Assembly (NCBI RefSeq): GCF_001577305.1
Contig: NZ_CP014518.1
Span: 3,162,001-3,226,000, forward strand
DNA from: Sinomonas atrocyanea
Lineage (GTDB): Bacteria > Actinomycetota > Actinomycetes > Actinomycetales > Micrococcaceae
Direction: 5' to 3'
Length of the DNA stretch: 64,000 nt
Shown: positions 43,671 to 52,004 of the stretch, piece by piece
How the letters are laid out: each line of letters opens with the position of its first letter
How positions within the stretch are numbered: the stretch's first letter is position 1
The notes under the pieces: model-generated
The model's database searches: none
Seen by the model: the letters and a program-made list of their open reading frames with translations, nothing else
Told to the model about the DNA's origin: nothing
Made by a program: the position numbers and the translations under genes

Positions 43671-44075
43671 TCACGACCCGCTGTCATTGGACAGCCGCGA
43701 GAGGGTGTGGGGCCCGCACTCGAGGATAGACGGGAGAAACCTTGTCGCAGCAGCTGTGCCCTCTGCACGCAAGCACCGTTCGAGCTGCCCGGCGAGCCCG
43801 GCGAGTCGGGAGGCTCCGACCATCGCAGAGGAGGTCCTCAGGCTGAGGGCGGCGTCGTGTGCGGCAGCGTAGTCGTCCTGTCCGAGGGCGGCGATGAGGC
43901 TGTCACGGCGGCGCGGCCAGAGGCGTACGAAGGCGCGTGAGAACGACGCCGCCGTCTCGGGGCCGACGTCCTCGGCGAGGATCTGCAGGGCCGCGGGGTT
44001 AATGAGTGGCTGGACGCCGCCTGCCCTCTCGGACACTATGCCCGGCGCGGTCACGACGGTCTCCTTCGTGCTCAT
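43671..44075 (-). CDS. HPt-like protein lacking the usual phospho-histidine (tad2)
   Basis: A 134-residue protein. Residues 45-105 follow the HPt four-helix pattern: FSRAFVRLWPRRRDSLIAAL, then DAALSLRTSSAMVGASRLAGLAGQLERCL. Typical HPt domains read AHTLKSSSANVGA at this point; here the His is Leu77. His73, one helical turn earlier, might substitute, but is not the normal site. The ATG follows tadC2 by 3 bp, so it is part of the tad2 operon. A broken copy lies near 54.0-54.2 kb. It may be a phosphorelay decoy or only a structural partner. Fold assignment is from pattern only. Confidence 0.65.
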   Translation of the reverse strand: MSTKETVVTAPGIVSERAGGVQPLINPAALQILAEDVGPETAASFSRAFVRLWPRRRDSLIAALGQDDYAAAHDAALSLRTSSAMVGASRLAGLAGQLERCLRAEGTAAATRFLPSILECGPHTLSRLSNDSGS

Positions 44076-44078
44076 GTC

Positions 44079-44969
44079 CTACCGCCCCGACAACGTTGCG
44101 ATGGTGTTGATGACAGCGGGTCCGAGGATCGCGATGAACAGCACCGGGAAGATGAAGAAGAGCAACGGGAAGAGCACCTTGACGGGAAGCTTCATCGCTT
44201 GTTCCTCGGCGCGCTGACGGCGTTTGACGCGCATGGCCTTGGCCTGGATGTGGAGCACCCGGGCGATCGCGATGCCGTAAGCGTCGGCCTGGACGACGGC
44301 CTGGACGAAGCTGCGGACCTCTGCTGCTGTGGTGCGTTCGGCGAGGCCGAGGTAGGCCTCGCGCCGGGACCGGCCGACCTGCATGTCCTGGAGGGTGCGC
44401 GCGAGTTCTTCAGCGAGCGGGCCCTTGCCGTTCGAGCTCGCCCGGGCGAGGGCCGCTTCGAAGCCGAGGCCGGCTTCGACCGAGATGAGGAGCTGGTCGA
44501 GAGTGTTGGGGAGGTCGCGCTGGATGATCTTCTGCCGTTCCATGCCGCGGCTCAGGAGCATGAGGTCGGGAACCATGTATCCGAAGACCACGAGGAACAG
44601 TGCGATGAGCCGGAACGTGGGGGTCGAGCCGAGCGAGAGCAAGAGCAGGCCGGACACTGCGCCCAGGATGGCGAGGGCCGGCTTCGCGGCGAGGAGGCGT
44701 CCGAGAGGGAGGGACGCCGGTCGGCCCGCGTGCATGAGGAGCCTATCGAGGCGGCGGACGTAGGCTGCGGGAGTGAGCCGGCGCGTGATCGCCTCGAGGA
44801 GGGCGCTCAGGCCCGGGCTCGTCTGCGGAGCCGTGGCGGCGGGGGCGATGCCGCGGCCGAGGTTCGTCCGGATTGCGCGGAACCCGGCACGGTCGACCGA
44901 GAGGAGGGACCAGCATAGGGCAGCGAGGGAGGCGCCGACGACAGCGGCTGCGAGAAGGGGGATGGCCAT
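44079..44969 (-). CDS. tadC: TadC inner-membrane platform protein (tad2)
   Basis: A 296-residue T2SSF protein like the tad1 TadC: LPNTLDQLLISVEAGLGFEAALARAS, TLQDMQVGRSRREAYLGLAERT, SFVQAVVQADAYGIAIARVLHIQAKAMRVKRRQRAEEQAMKLPVKVLFPLLFFIFP. It lies 9 bp after tadB2 and is followed at 3 bp by the HPt-like gene. The decayed fragment at 53.85 kb matches this copy best. Confidence 0.92.
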   Translation of the reverse strand: MAIPLLAAAVVGASLAALCWSLLSVDRAGFRAIRTNLGRGIAPAATAPQTSPGLSALLEAITRRLTPAAYVRRLDRLLMHAGRPASLPLGRLLAAKPALAILGAVSGLLLLSLGSTPTFRLIALFLVVFGYMVPDLMLLSRGMERQKIIQRDLPNTLDQLLISVEAGLGFEAALARASSNGKGPLAEELARTLQDMQVGRSRREAYLGLAERTTAAEVRSFVQAVVQADAYGIAIARVLHIQAKAMRVKRRQRAEEQAMKLPVKVLFPLLFFIFPVLFIAILGPAVINTIATLSGR

Positions 44970-44978
44970 TGCTGCTTC

Positions 44979-45911
44979 CTAGAACTGGATGGTGATGATC
45001 TTCTTCAGCCAGAACCCGCCGATGCCCATGAGCACCGCGGAGGCGGCGATCATCGCCCAGCCGAGCGGGTCTGTGAACATGGGGGTCATGTAGCTGGGGT
45101 TGACCAGCATGAGCATGACGACGATGCCGATGGGCAGCGCCATGAGTATGTACGCGGAGAACTTGCCTTCCGCGGCCAGGGCCGAGATATGGCCTTTGAT
45201 CTCGCTTCGCTCGCGGATGGTCTCGTTGACCTGGTCAAGGACGTCGGCGAGGTTGCCACCGACCTCCCGGTTGATCTGGATGGCCTGCGCGACCCAGACG
45301 AAGTCCTCGTTCCGCATGCGCGTGGAGGTGTCCTGCAGAGAGGCGAGCAGGTCGCGGCCCAGCGCGGTCTCGTGCACGAGGCGGCGCATCTCGTTCGCCG
45401 TCGGCTCCGGGCTCTCGGCTGCGGCCGCGTCGATCGCCCTCAGGATGCTGTGGCCCGCGCGCAGGCCCCCTGCGAGCAGGTTCAGGGTGTCCGGGAGCTG
45501 GGTGTCGAACCGCTTGCGGCGCTTGCCGATCCGGGAGCGCACGAGCAGGTGCGGGGCGACCGGCGCGAGGAGCGCGAGCAGGATGCCGATCCCGAGGCTG
45601 CCGCCGAGGAGACCGAGGGCGATGCCCATGGCTGCGCCTGCGATCACCCAGATGAGCAGGTCGGCCTGGCGGACGCGCAGCCCGGCGAGGTCGAGTGACT
45701 CGGGAGACACGACGCGGAAGCGCCGCACCGAGATCCATCCCTGGAGGGCGTCCGCGAACCCGGCTGCGGCCCGCCCGAAGCCCGATTCGTTCGATGCGGT
45801 GGGAGGACGGCGCCGGGAGGCCGGGAGGGCGCGATGCCCCGGGCGCAGGGCCATGAGGGCTGAGATGAGGCCGGCGGCGAGGAGGAGGCCGCACCCGAGC
45901 ATCACTTCCAT
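44979..45911 (-). CDS. tadB: TadB inner-membrane platform protein (tad2)
   Basis: A 310-residue T2SSF protein with an N-terminal helix, two central helices (LLIWVIAGAAMGIALGLLGGSLGIGILLALLAP), LPDTLNLLAGGLRAGHSILRAID and REVGGNLADVLDQVNETIRER, and a C-terminal helix pair. It starts inside the end of tadA2 (10-bp overlap). Confidence 0.92.
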   Translation of the reverse strand: MEVMLGCGLLLAAGLISALMALRPGHRALPASRRRPPTASNESGFGRAAAGFADALQGWISVRRFRVVSPESLDLAGLRVRQADLLIWVIAGAAMGIALGLLGGSLGIGILLALLAPVAPHLLVRSRIGKRRKRFDTQLPDTLNLLAGGLRAGHSILRAIDAAAAESPEPTANEMRRLVHETALGRDLLASLQDTSTRMRNEDFVWVAQAIQINREVGGNLADVLDQVNETIRERSEIKGHISALAAEGKFSAYILMALPIGIVVMLMLVNPSYMTPMFTDPLGWAMIAASAVLMGIGGFWLKKIITIQF

Positions 45912-47344
45912 GGCTGCTCCTGGGGCTGGGCGGCCGAGGCGAACACACTGGGGCGGACGTGGATGCCGAGGTCCTCGAAACGCTCGAGGAACCGCGGGCG
46001 CACTCCCGTGGCGATGGGCTTGCCGAGGAAGCGGCCGTGTGCGTCGACTCCCGCGCCGTAGTCGAAGACGAACGCGTCCTGGAGCGTGACGATCTCGCCC
46101 TCCATCCCCTGGACCTCGGTGACGTGGGTGATGCGGCGGGTGCCGTCGCGCAGGCGGGAGATCTGCACGATGAGGTTCACGGCCGAGGCGATCTGCTCGC
46201 GGATGGCGCGCAGGGGCAGGTCCATGCCGGCCATGAGCACGAGGGTCTCGAGGCGGGCGATCGCGTCGCGGGGGGAGTTCGAGTGCACGGTCGAGAGTGA
46301 GCCGTCGTGGCCGGTGTTCATGGCCTGGAGCATGTCCAGGGACTCCCCTCCGCGGACCTCGCCGACCACGATCCGGTCGGGCCGCATGCGCAGGGAGTTG
46401 CGCACGAGGTCGCGGATGGTGATCTCACCCTTGCCCTCGGTGTTCTGCGGCCGGCTCTCGAGCCGGACCACGTGCTCCTGCTGGATCTGCAGCTCCACGG
46501 CGTCCTCGATGGTGACAATGCGCTCGTCGTCCGGGATGAAGGAGGAGAGCACGTTCAGCAGGGTCGTCTTTCCCGTGCCGGTGCCTCCCGAGACAATGAT
46601 GTTCAGCTTGGCCTTGACGCACGCCTGAAGGAGTTCGGCCATCTCGAGCGTGAGGCTCCCGAAGCCGATGAGGTCCCGCACCGTGAGCGGGACCTTTCCG
46701 AACTTGCGGATGGTGAGCGAGGAACCACCGACGGCCAGAGGAGGGATCACGGCGTTGACGCGGGAGCCGTCGGCCAGGCGCGCGTCCACGAGGGGCGAGG
46801 ACTCGTCGATGCGGCGCCCCACGCGGGAGACGATCCGCTCGATGACCGTGCGCAGCTGCTGCTCCGAGCGGAATTGCTGGTCCGCGAGCACGAGGCGGCC
46901 CTTGCGCTCGATGTAGATCTGGTCGTGGCGGTTGACCATGATCTCGGTGACCTCGTCGTCGTCCAGGAGTCGCTGGAGCGGACCGTAGCCGAGGACGTCG
47001 TCCTCGATGTCGCGCAGCAGGCGCGTCCGCTCGGTCGCACTGAGCGGGACGCGCTCGGCGTCAATGACCTCGGTGAGCTCGTCCCGGGCGGCGGAGCGCA
47101 GCTCCTCCTCGGTGGCCCCCGAGTCGCCGAAGCGTGAGCCCATCCGCTCGAACAGGGCCTCGGCCGCGCGCTGCTTGAGGCCAGCGAGGGCGTCCGAGGC
47201 GGGCGGCAGGGCGGCGCCCGCCGGGGCCCCGGGCGCCGCGGCGGGAACGATGTGCGCGTCGGGGTCCACGGCACTGAAGGCCGCAGCCGGGGCGGCGGGG
47301 GCCGGGTGGCCCTCGGCCAGGCTGATGCGTTCGGAGAGCTTCAT
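45902..47344 (-). CDS. cpaF: TadA/CpaF secretion ATPase (tad2)
   Basis: A 480-residue ATPase with Walker A SGGTGTGKTT at about 252-261, VGEVRGGESLDMLQAMNTGHDGS and STVHSNSPRDAIARLE. The first 80 residues (Ala/Pro-rich) differ from the tad1 copy; the rest is near-identical in motifs. It overlaps the tadZ2 stop by 4 bp (ATGA). Confidence 0.94.
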   Translation of the reverse strand: MKLSERISLAEGHPAPAAPAAAFSAVDPDAHIVPAAAPGAPAGAALPPASDALAGLKQRAAEALFERMGSRFGDSGATEEELRSAARDELTEVIDAERVPLSATERTRLLRDIEDDVLGYGPLQRLLDDDEVTEIMVNRHDQIYIERKGRLVLADQQFRSEQQLRTVIERIVSRVGRRIDESSPLVDARLADGSRVNAVIPPLAVGGSSLTIRKFGKVPLTVRDLIGFGSLTLEMAELLQACVKAKLNIIVSGGTGTGKTTLLNVLSSFIPDDERIVTIEDAVELQIQQEHVVRLESRPQNTEGKGEITIRDLVRNSLRMRPDRIVVGEVRGGESLDMLQAMNTGHDGSLSTVHSNSPRDAIARLETLVLMAGMDLPLRAIREQIASAVNLIVQISRLRDGTRRITHVTEVQGMEGEIVTLQDAFVFDYGAGVDAHGRFLGKPIATGVRPRFLERFEDLGIHVRPSVFASAAQPQEQPWK

Positions 47345-48539
47345 GAGACCACAACCCTTCGGTGGAGACGGCGGCGTGCTTTGGCAGTGCCGTCGGGAGT
47401 GAACCGGTCGACGACATAGCCGAGAGCGGTCGTCGCCTTGTCACGACGGCTCGACTGGAGGACAGGGACCCCGCGGTTGGTCGAGTAGGAGACCCAGCGC
47501 GAGCGGGGGACGCTCACGTCGACCGGGACCCCGACGGTTGCCTCGACGTCACGCACGCTCAGGTCAGCCTTCGCGTCGGCCATGTTGATCACGAGGTGGC
47601 GCGTCTCGGGGAGGAGCCCGAGGCGGCCCAGGACATCGAGGCTCGAGCGCAGGCCGCGCACGCCCGGGACATCCATACCGGTGACCCACACGCCGTCGGT
47701 GCACTCCTCGAGCGCCGAGAGCGTGCACTCGCCCAGTCCCGGCGCGGTGTCCACGATGACGTATTCGAACTGGTCGGCGAGCTGGCGGACGAGGCGCGCA
47801 ACCTGCTCCGGCGTGATGTGGTCCGCCTCGACGGGGTCGCGGGGCGCGCACAGGGCGTAGATCCCGGCCGGGTGGAGCGTGAGGAACGCCTTGAGCACGA
47901 GCGAGTCCTGGGCCGCCGCGCGGGAGACGGCGTCCGTGACGGTGTGCTCGGGATCGAGATCAAGGCCTGAGGCGACATCGCCGAACTGGAGGTCGAGGTC
48001 GATGATCACGACGTTCATGGGCGAGACCTTGCCGAGGCCGACGGCGATGTTCGTCGCGAGCGTCGTCTTGCCGACGCCGCCCTTGGGCGAGAAGACGCCG
48101 ATGACGCGGCCCCGATGATCCTTGGCGGGGCGGGCACATTCGATTCGCGGCGTCGGCCCTCCGAGGTCTGCACAGAGCGCTGGAGGACAACCCGCAGCTG
48201 GTCCGGCTCGACGTTGGCGGACACCACGTCGCGGATGCCGGCCCGCATGGCCTGGAGCATGAGCTCCGCGTCCGCTTCCGCTGCCAGCAGGATGGAGACG
48301 TCGGGGAAGCGGACGTCGAAGACCGTTGCGAGGCGCAGCGCGCCGTCGAGGGGTACGCCGGGCCCGAGGACGACGACGGCGGGCTGCACCCCGCCGAGCA
48401 GGTCGAAGATCTGCTCGGGCTGCTCGGGGAGTTCCGCGGTGGGGACCGTGTGCACGCCGCCCGGGAGGGCGCCCTCGACCGCTGCCCGCATGCGCTCCGC
48501 GAAGTCGGGGCTCGGGGTGATCAGCACGAAGCGGCTCAT
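47341..48539 (-). pseudogene. cpaE: TadZ/CpaE-type ATPase (tad2), frameshifted
   Basis: The gene begins MSRFVLITPSPDFAERM at 48539, overlapping the cpaB2 stop, and its receiver-like N-terminal domain is sound up to about RRRESNVPAP. The ATPase domain (RGRVIGVFSPKGGVGKTTLATNIA, IIDLDLQFGDVASGL, VIVDTAPGLGE) is also sound but in the next frame. The break is near 48120-48135 (plus strand ...CCTTGGCGGGGCGGG...); one added base would restore a protein of about 399 residues, matching the tad1 copy. Either a real mutation or a sequencing error. If real, an internal ATG at 48018 starts after the Walker A motif, so the ATPase would be lost. Confidence 0.85.
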
Positions 48540-49255
48540 TGGTACACCTTCGATCGGTCGATCGGGTTGGGAGGCGTCTGCGGGAGGTTGGGCTGTTCCT
48601 TGCTCAGCCAGATGGTGCCCCACTGGGCCGCGAAGACGATCTTCGTGGCCTGGGCGTCGTTGACCGCGACGGTCAGCGTGATGCTGCCCGTGGCCGGCTT
48701 GGAGCTGTCCGGGCTCTGCGGCTCACCCTGCACCGAGATGACGAGGACCGAGTGGTAAACGAGGGCCGTGGACTCCGGACCGCCGGCGGGGACGGCGCCG
48801 TGGTCGAAGGAGAGGAAGACACCCACGGTGTCGCCCGCCTGGAGCTTGCCGCCCACCGCCCGGTCCGCGCTGATCGAGAACGCAACCTGCTGGAGGCCCG
48901 CCGGCACCGCCACCGAGCCGGGTGCGGTCAGCGTGCTCGGGTCCGCGAGGTGGTCCGAGAGCAGCTGCTCGCCCGGCTGCATCGCGACCGAGACGACCTT
49001 GCCGGACATCCCGTCGAGGGAGTGCAGCGCCGTCGGCGCGACCGCACTGGCTGGGAGCGGCTTCAGCTGCACCGAGTCCGCGATCCCGGCGGCGGGGGCG
49101 CCCTGCGGGATCGGCTTGGTGACCACCAGGACGTCGGTGGGCTTCATTCCGGCCTGCGCGCGGGCGTCGGCGCCGTTGGCGTATGCGATCACCAGCACGA
49201 CGCCGAGGATGGCCGCGACGAGGGCGGCGGCGCCGGCAACGAGTCTGGACTTCAC
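48536..49255 (-). CDS. cpaB: RcpC/CpaB-type SAF-domain pilus protein (tad2)
   Basis: A 239-residue protein: membrane helix LVAGAAALVAAILGVVLVIAYA, SAF domain VLVVTKPIPQGAPAAGIADSVQLKPLP and MQPGEQLLSDHLADP. A GTG start at 49253-49255. It is similar to the tad1 copy but lacks that protein's Ser/Gly-rich insert. Confidence 0.88.
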   Translation of the reverse strand: MKSRLVAGAAALVAAILGVVLVIAYANGADARAQAGMKPTDVLVVTKPIPQGAPAAGIADSVQLKPLPASAVAPTALHSLDGMSGKVVSVAMQPGEQLLSDHLADPSTLTAPGSVAVPAGLQQVAFSISADRAVGGKLQAGDTVGVFLSFDHGAVPAGGPESTALVYHSVLVISVQGEPQSPDSSKPATGSITLTVAVNDAQATKIVFAAQWGTIWLSKEQPNLPQTPPNPIDRSKVYQ

Positions 49256-49288
49256 GGTGCTCCTGAGTTCGGTAGTTCGGTGGGGCGG

Positions 49289-50323
49289 TCAGTTGGTGAG
49301 CTTGACGATCGTCGCGCCGAAGCTCGTGGAAGGGCCGAGCTGGTAGACGCTGTCGAGGTCGACGTAGTTGATGAACTGGCCGATGATGCCGCGGCAGTTG
49401 CCCGTACAGGCCAGGGCCGAGGAACCGTTGGGGTTCTGGTTGTTGTAGACCGCAGGGCTGTTGCTGCCGAAGTTCCAGCCGATGACACTGAAGGCCGCGA
49501 AGCCTGCGAGCGTGTAGACCGCACCACTGCCGGTCCCGGTCACCGCGGTGAAGACCGGCAGGAGGACCACGATCTGCTGGCCGGCCTGGAGCGTGTTCAC
49601 CCAGTTCTGCATGATCGTGGTGCAGTTCGGGGGCGGGCTGTTGCCCGGGGCGCTGCCGCCCTCGGACGATGCGATGTCGATCGTCGCACCGCACTGGTTC
49701 GGATTCTGCACGAGCCAGCCGAACCCTCCTGGGACCACTGCCCCGGAGGGGCCGTAGTTGCAGCTCGGGTTGGCGCCGGAGCCGTGGTCCTGGAGCAGCT
49801 GGTAGGCCCCGCCGACCATGCCCTGCACCTGGCACACGGAGAAGGCGAGCGGGAACGGGGCGATGCCCTTGCTGGGGCTGCCCCACGCCGCCGTCGCGGT
49901 CGCTCCCAGCGTCGCGCTCGTGATGCCGAGCGTCTGGGCCAGGAACAGCGAGACCGAGCCCGCCTGCATGCCGGGCTGGAGCGGCTGCGTGACGGCGGTG
50001 ACAGTCTGGGCCGTGGTGTTGACGGCGAGGGACCCGATGCCGGCCTGCGCCTGGTACATGTTGGACTGGGTGAGCGAGGCGGCAAGCGTGGAAGTGCTTG
50101 AGCATTGTGGGTCGCTGAGCGACGCGCCGCACTTCTGTGCGACCGCGATAGCCGCAGCATCCGCGCCGCTTTGGAGCTGCGCGCGCTTGGCGTAGAGCAT
50201 CCCGCCATCGACCGCGAGGGCGCCTGCGGCCAGCAGCACGACCAGGAGCAAGGCCGTCACCACGGCGACAGCCCCTCGCTCGCGGTCCGCCCCGCCGTCG
50301 TACGTCGCGATCACCCGCCGCAC
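49289..50323 (-). CDS. TadG-like (Tad domain) pilus assembly protein (tad2)
   Basis: A 344-residue protein with DRERGAVAVVTALLLVVLLAAGALAVDGGMLYAKRAQLQSGADAAAIAVAQKCG as N-terminal Tad segment and a Ser/Gly/Asn-rich extracellular remainder with scattered cysteines (ACTGNCRG near the C-terminus). The GTG at 50321-50323 lies inside tadE2 with a 13-bp overlap, as in tad1; upstream extension in this frame is a tadE shadow. Confidence 0.86.
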   Translation of the reverse strand: MRRVIATYDGGADRERGAVAVVTALLLVVLLAAGALAVDGGMLYAKRAQLQSGADAAAIAVAQKCGASLSDPQCSSTSTLAASLTQSNMYQAQAGIGSLAVNTTAQTVTAVTQPLQPGMQAGSVSLFLAQTLGITSATLGATATAAWGSPSKGIAPFPLAFSVCQVQGMVGGAYQLLQDHGSGANPSCNYGPSGAVVPGGFGWLVQNPNQCGATIDIASSEGGSAPGNSPPPNCTTIMQNWVNTLQAGQQIVVLLPVFTAVTGTGSGAVYTLAGFAAFSVIGWNFGSNSPAVYNNQNPNGSSALACTGNCRGIIGQFINYVDLDSVYQLGPSTSFGATIVKLTN

Positions 50324-50682
50324 AGCATGACCCCCTTTCCCTGCAGAGGGAAGGTGCCGAAGAAGCCGGTGCCGGAGAACGTGTAGTTCACGGTGAAGGC
50401 CACCTGCGTTCCCGACGTGCACGTCGCCGGCGAGACGGCGAATGACGACGAGGGGAGTTGGCCGAGCGGGGACGCCGCGTTCTGCGCCGCGGCGACCGCC
50501 GCTGTCTGGCTGTTCTGCAGGACCATCACGCGCGCCCCGGCGCGGGCCGCGTACGTGAGCGTCTGCTGGGCGCTGAAGATCCGGCCGAAGTCGATGATGC
50601 CGAGCACCAGCAGAAGCAGGGCCGGCAGGACGAGTGCGAACTCGACTGCAGCGGCTCCGCGTTCGGGGTGCTGTGCACGCAT
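50311..50682 (-). CDS. TadE-family pilus assembly protein (tad2)
   Basis: A 123-residue protein with PERGAAAVEFALVLPALLLLVLGIIDFGRIFSAQQTL and a short secreted domain. The ATG at 50680-50682 follows GAGGAGTCCCC. Upstream in-frame sequence belongs to other frames of the pilin genes. Confidence 0.9.
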   Translation of the reverse strand: MRAQHPERGAAAVEFALVLPALLLLVLGIIDFGRIFSAQQTLTYAARAGARVMVLQNSQTAAVAAAQNAASPLGQLPSSSFAVSPATCTSGTQVAFTVNYTFSGTGFFGTFPLQGKGVMLCGG

Positions 50683-50726
50683 GGGGACTCCTCTTGGTTC
50701 GGGTGAACGGGGTGGACACGAAGAAA

Positions 50727-50760
50727 CCGCCCGGAGCCGGCATGGGACGGGTCCGGGCGG
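50727..50760 (-). terminator. Hairpin between pilins and tadE (tad2), possible partial terminator
   Basis: On the minus strand CCGCCCGGA (50760-50752) pairs with TCCGGGCGG (50735-50727) and is followed by TTTCTT, resembling an intrinsic terminator. It lies just after the pilin stop, as at 34130-34163 in tad1. Confidence 0.7.
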
Positions 50761-50770
50761 CCTCAGCAGA

Positions 50771-50947
50771 TCACGCGGTCGTGGGAACCTGCCCGGCGAC
50801 GTTGTTGAACATCGCCTGGAGATTGCCACCAAGAAGGCTGACGGCAACGATGATGACGACGGCGATGAGGGCGACCATGATGCCGTACTCGACAGCGGTA
50901 GCACCCTTTTCGCCCGAGAAGAGGCGGCGCATCTTCGGACGGCTCAC
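50771..50947 (-). CDS. Flp-type pilin, second tandem copy (tad2)
   Basis: A 53-58 residue pilin too short for usual ORF cut-offs. The core GATAVEYGIMVALIAVVIIVAVSLLGGNLQAMFNNVAGQVPTTA is almost identical to the preceding pilin. A GTG at 50945-50947 overlaps the stop of that pilin (GTGA), which favours coupled translation; ATG 50932 (MRRLFSGEKG) is the alternative. The prepilin site is EKG/ATAVEY. Confidence 0.85.
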   Translation of the reverse strand: MSRPKMRRLFSGEKGATAVEYGIMVALIAVVIIVAVSLLGGNLQAMFNNVAGQVPTTA

Positions 50948-51150
50948 GCGGTCGTGGGAACCTGGTTGGCAACGTTGTTGAACATCGTCTTGAGGTTGCC
51001 ACCGAGCAGGGTCACGGCCACGATGATGACGACGGCGATGAGGGCGACCATGATGCCGTACTCAACGGCGGTGGCACCCTTCTCGTCGGAGAGGAAGCGC
51101 TCCTTGGCCTTGATACCCAGGACGTGCAGGGAAGCGATGAGAGAAAGCAT
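50944..51150 (-). CDS. Flp-type pilin, first tandem copy (tad2)
   Basis: A 68-residue pilin: leader MLSLIASLHVLGIKAKERFLSDEKG, then ATAVEYGIMVALIAVVIIVAVTLL and a short tail NNVANQVPTTA. The leader is longer than in the second copy, which has lost most of it. CAGGAGCCAGACA precedes the ATG. It is the first gene of tad2. Confidence 0.93.
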   Translation of the reverse strand: MLSLIASLHVLGIKAKERFLSDEKGATAVEYGIMVALIAVVIIVAVTLLGGNLKTMFNNVANQVPTTA

Positions 51151-52004
51151 TGTCTGGCTCCTGTTTTGGGGGTGGTTCCGCTGGCGGTTACCAGCTCCAC
51201 GATCAACGCTAGGCGCCCCGCCACCGGTGGGCTCCGGACCTCGGGAAAAGCTTGGGAGGACTTGGGGGAATGCTCGGCGAAGTGGTTCCCAGCATCCCTC
51301 GGCGGTCCCATCCGCGTGTCAGCACCGGGCTTTCGATGCGAAAAACTGCGGCGCCGGGAGCGCCGGTGGACCTGCCCGGAGCCCTTGCGCCGCTGGGCCC
51401 CGGCCCGGGCTCAGGGAATTTCACGGATCGGCCCTTGCCCCGCGTTCCGTACCGGTGCGCTCGCCCGGGGCCCAGGGGCACCCTCATCCCGACTGGGGGC
51501 GTCCAGCCCCCCTTCCGAGCCTCCGAGCAGGCCGTCCTCGGGGGCAGGCGCCCGGAAGCTTCGGAGGCATCCCACGCCAGCGGCATACCTGCGCCGACCG
51601 GGCGCTGCTGCGCTGCTCGAGAGGACGCCGCCGATCGTCGGTCCCACGATGCCCGAGGAGCCGGAGACATTGCAGGCTCGCGGAGACCGCGGCCGAAGAT
51701 GCACCCGACGGGTCCGGCGAGGGAGCTGAAGCCGACCTTGGGCCACGGCTGAGGAGGCCGACGCTTTGACGCCGCCGGGTCCGACCACCGACCCATCGCT
51801 GCGGGCCCTGACAGGAATCCGGCAGGAAGGCCATGCGCGGGCCGGCCCCTTGCGGATGACGATGCCCAGCTCCGGGCGACTCGGATCCCTCGCCGAGCAC
51901 TGGCCGGTGCTGATGGACGTGGAACTCAGGGCGCCTGCCTCCCGGCCCTCGTCCAGGGAGGTCATCGCCTCACATTGGCCCGAGATCAGCCGGGAGCGGC
52001 CGCC
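51151..52004. other. 854-bp region without a recognised gene
   Basis: It must contain the tad2 promoter (minus strand) near its left end. Several long frames are open on both strands (for example plus 51252-51752 and minus 51411-51965) but none has a recognisable family, a good ribosome site or normal codon bias over its length; they look like GC-driven open frames or old debris. I see no clear repeats. Confidence 0.5.

Noticed and set aside
51252..51965. Several overlapping open frames on both strands upstream of tad2
   Set aside because: No domain, no ribosome site and mutually exclusive frames.
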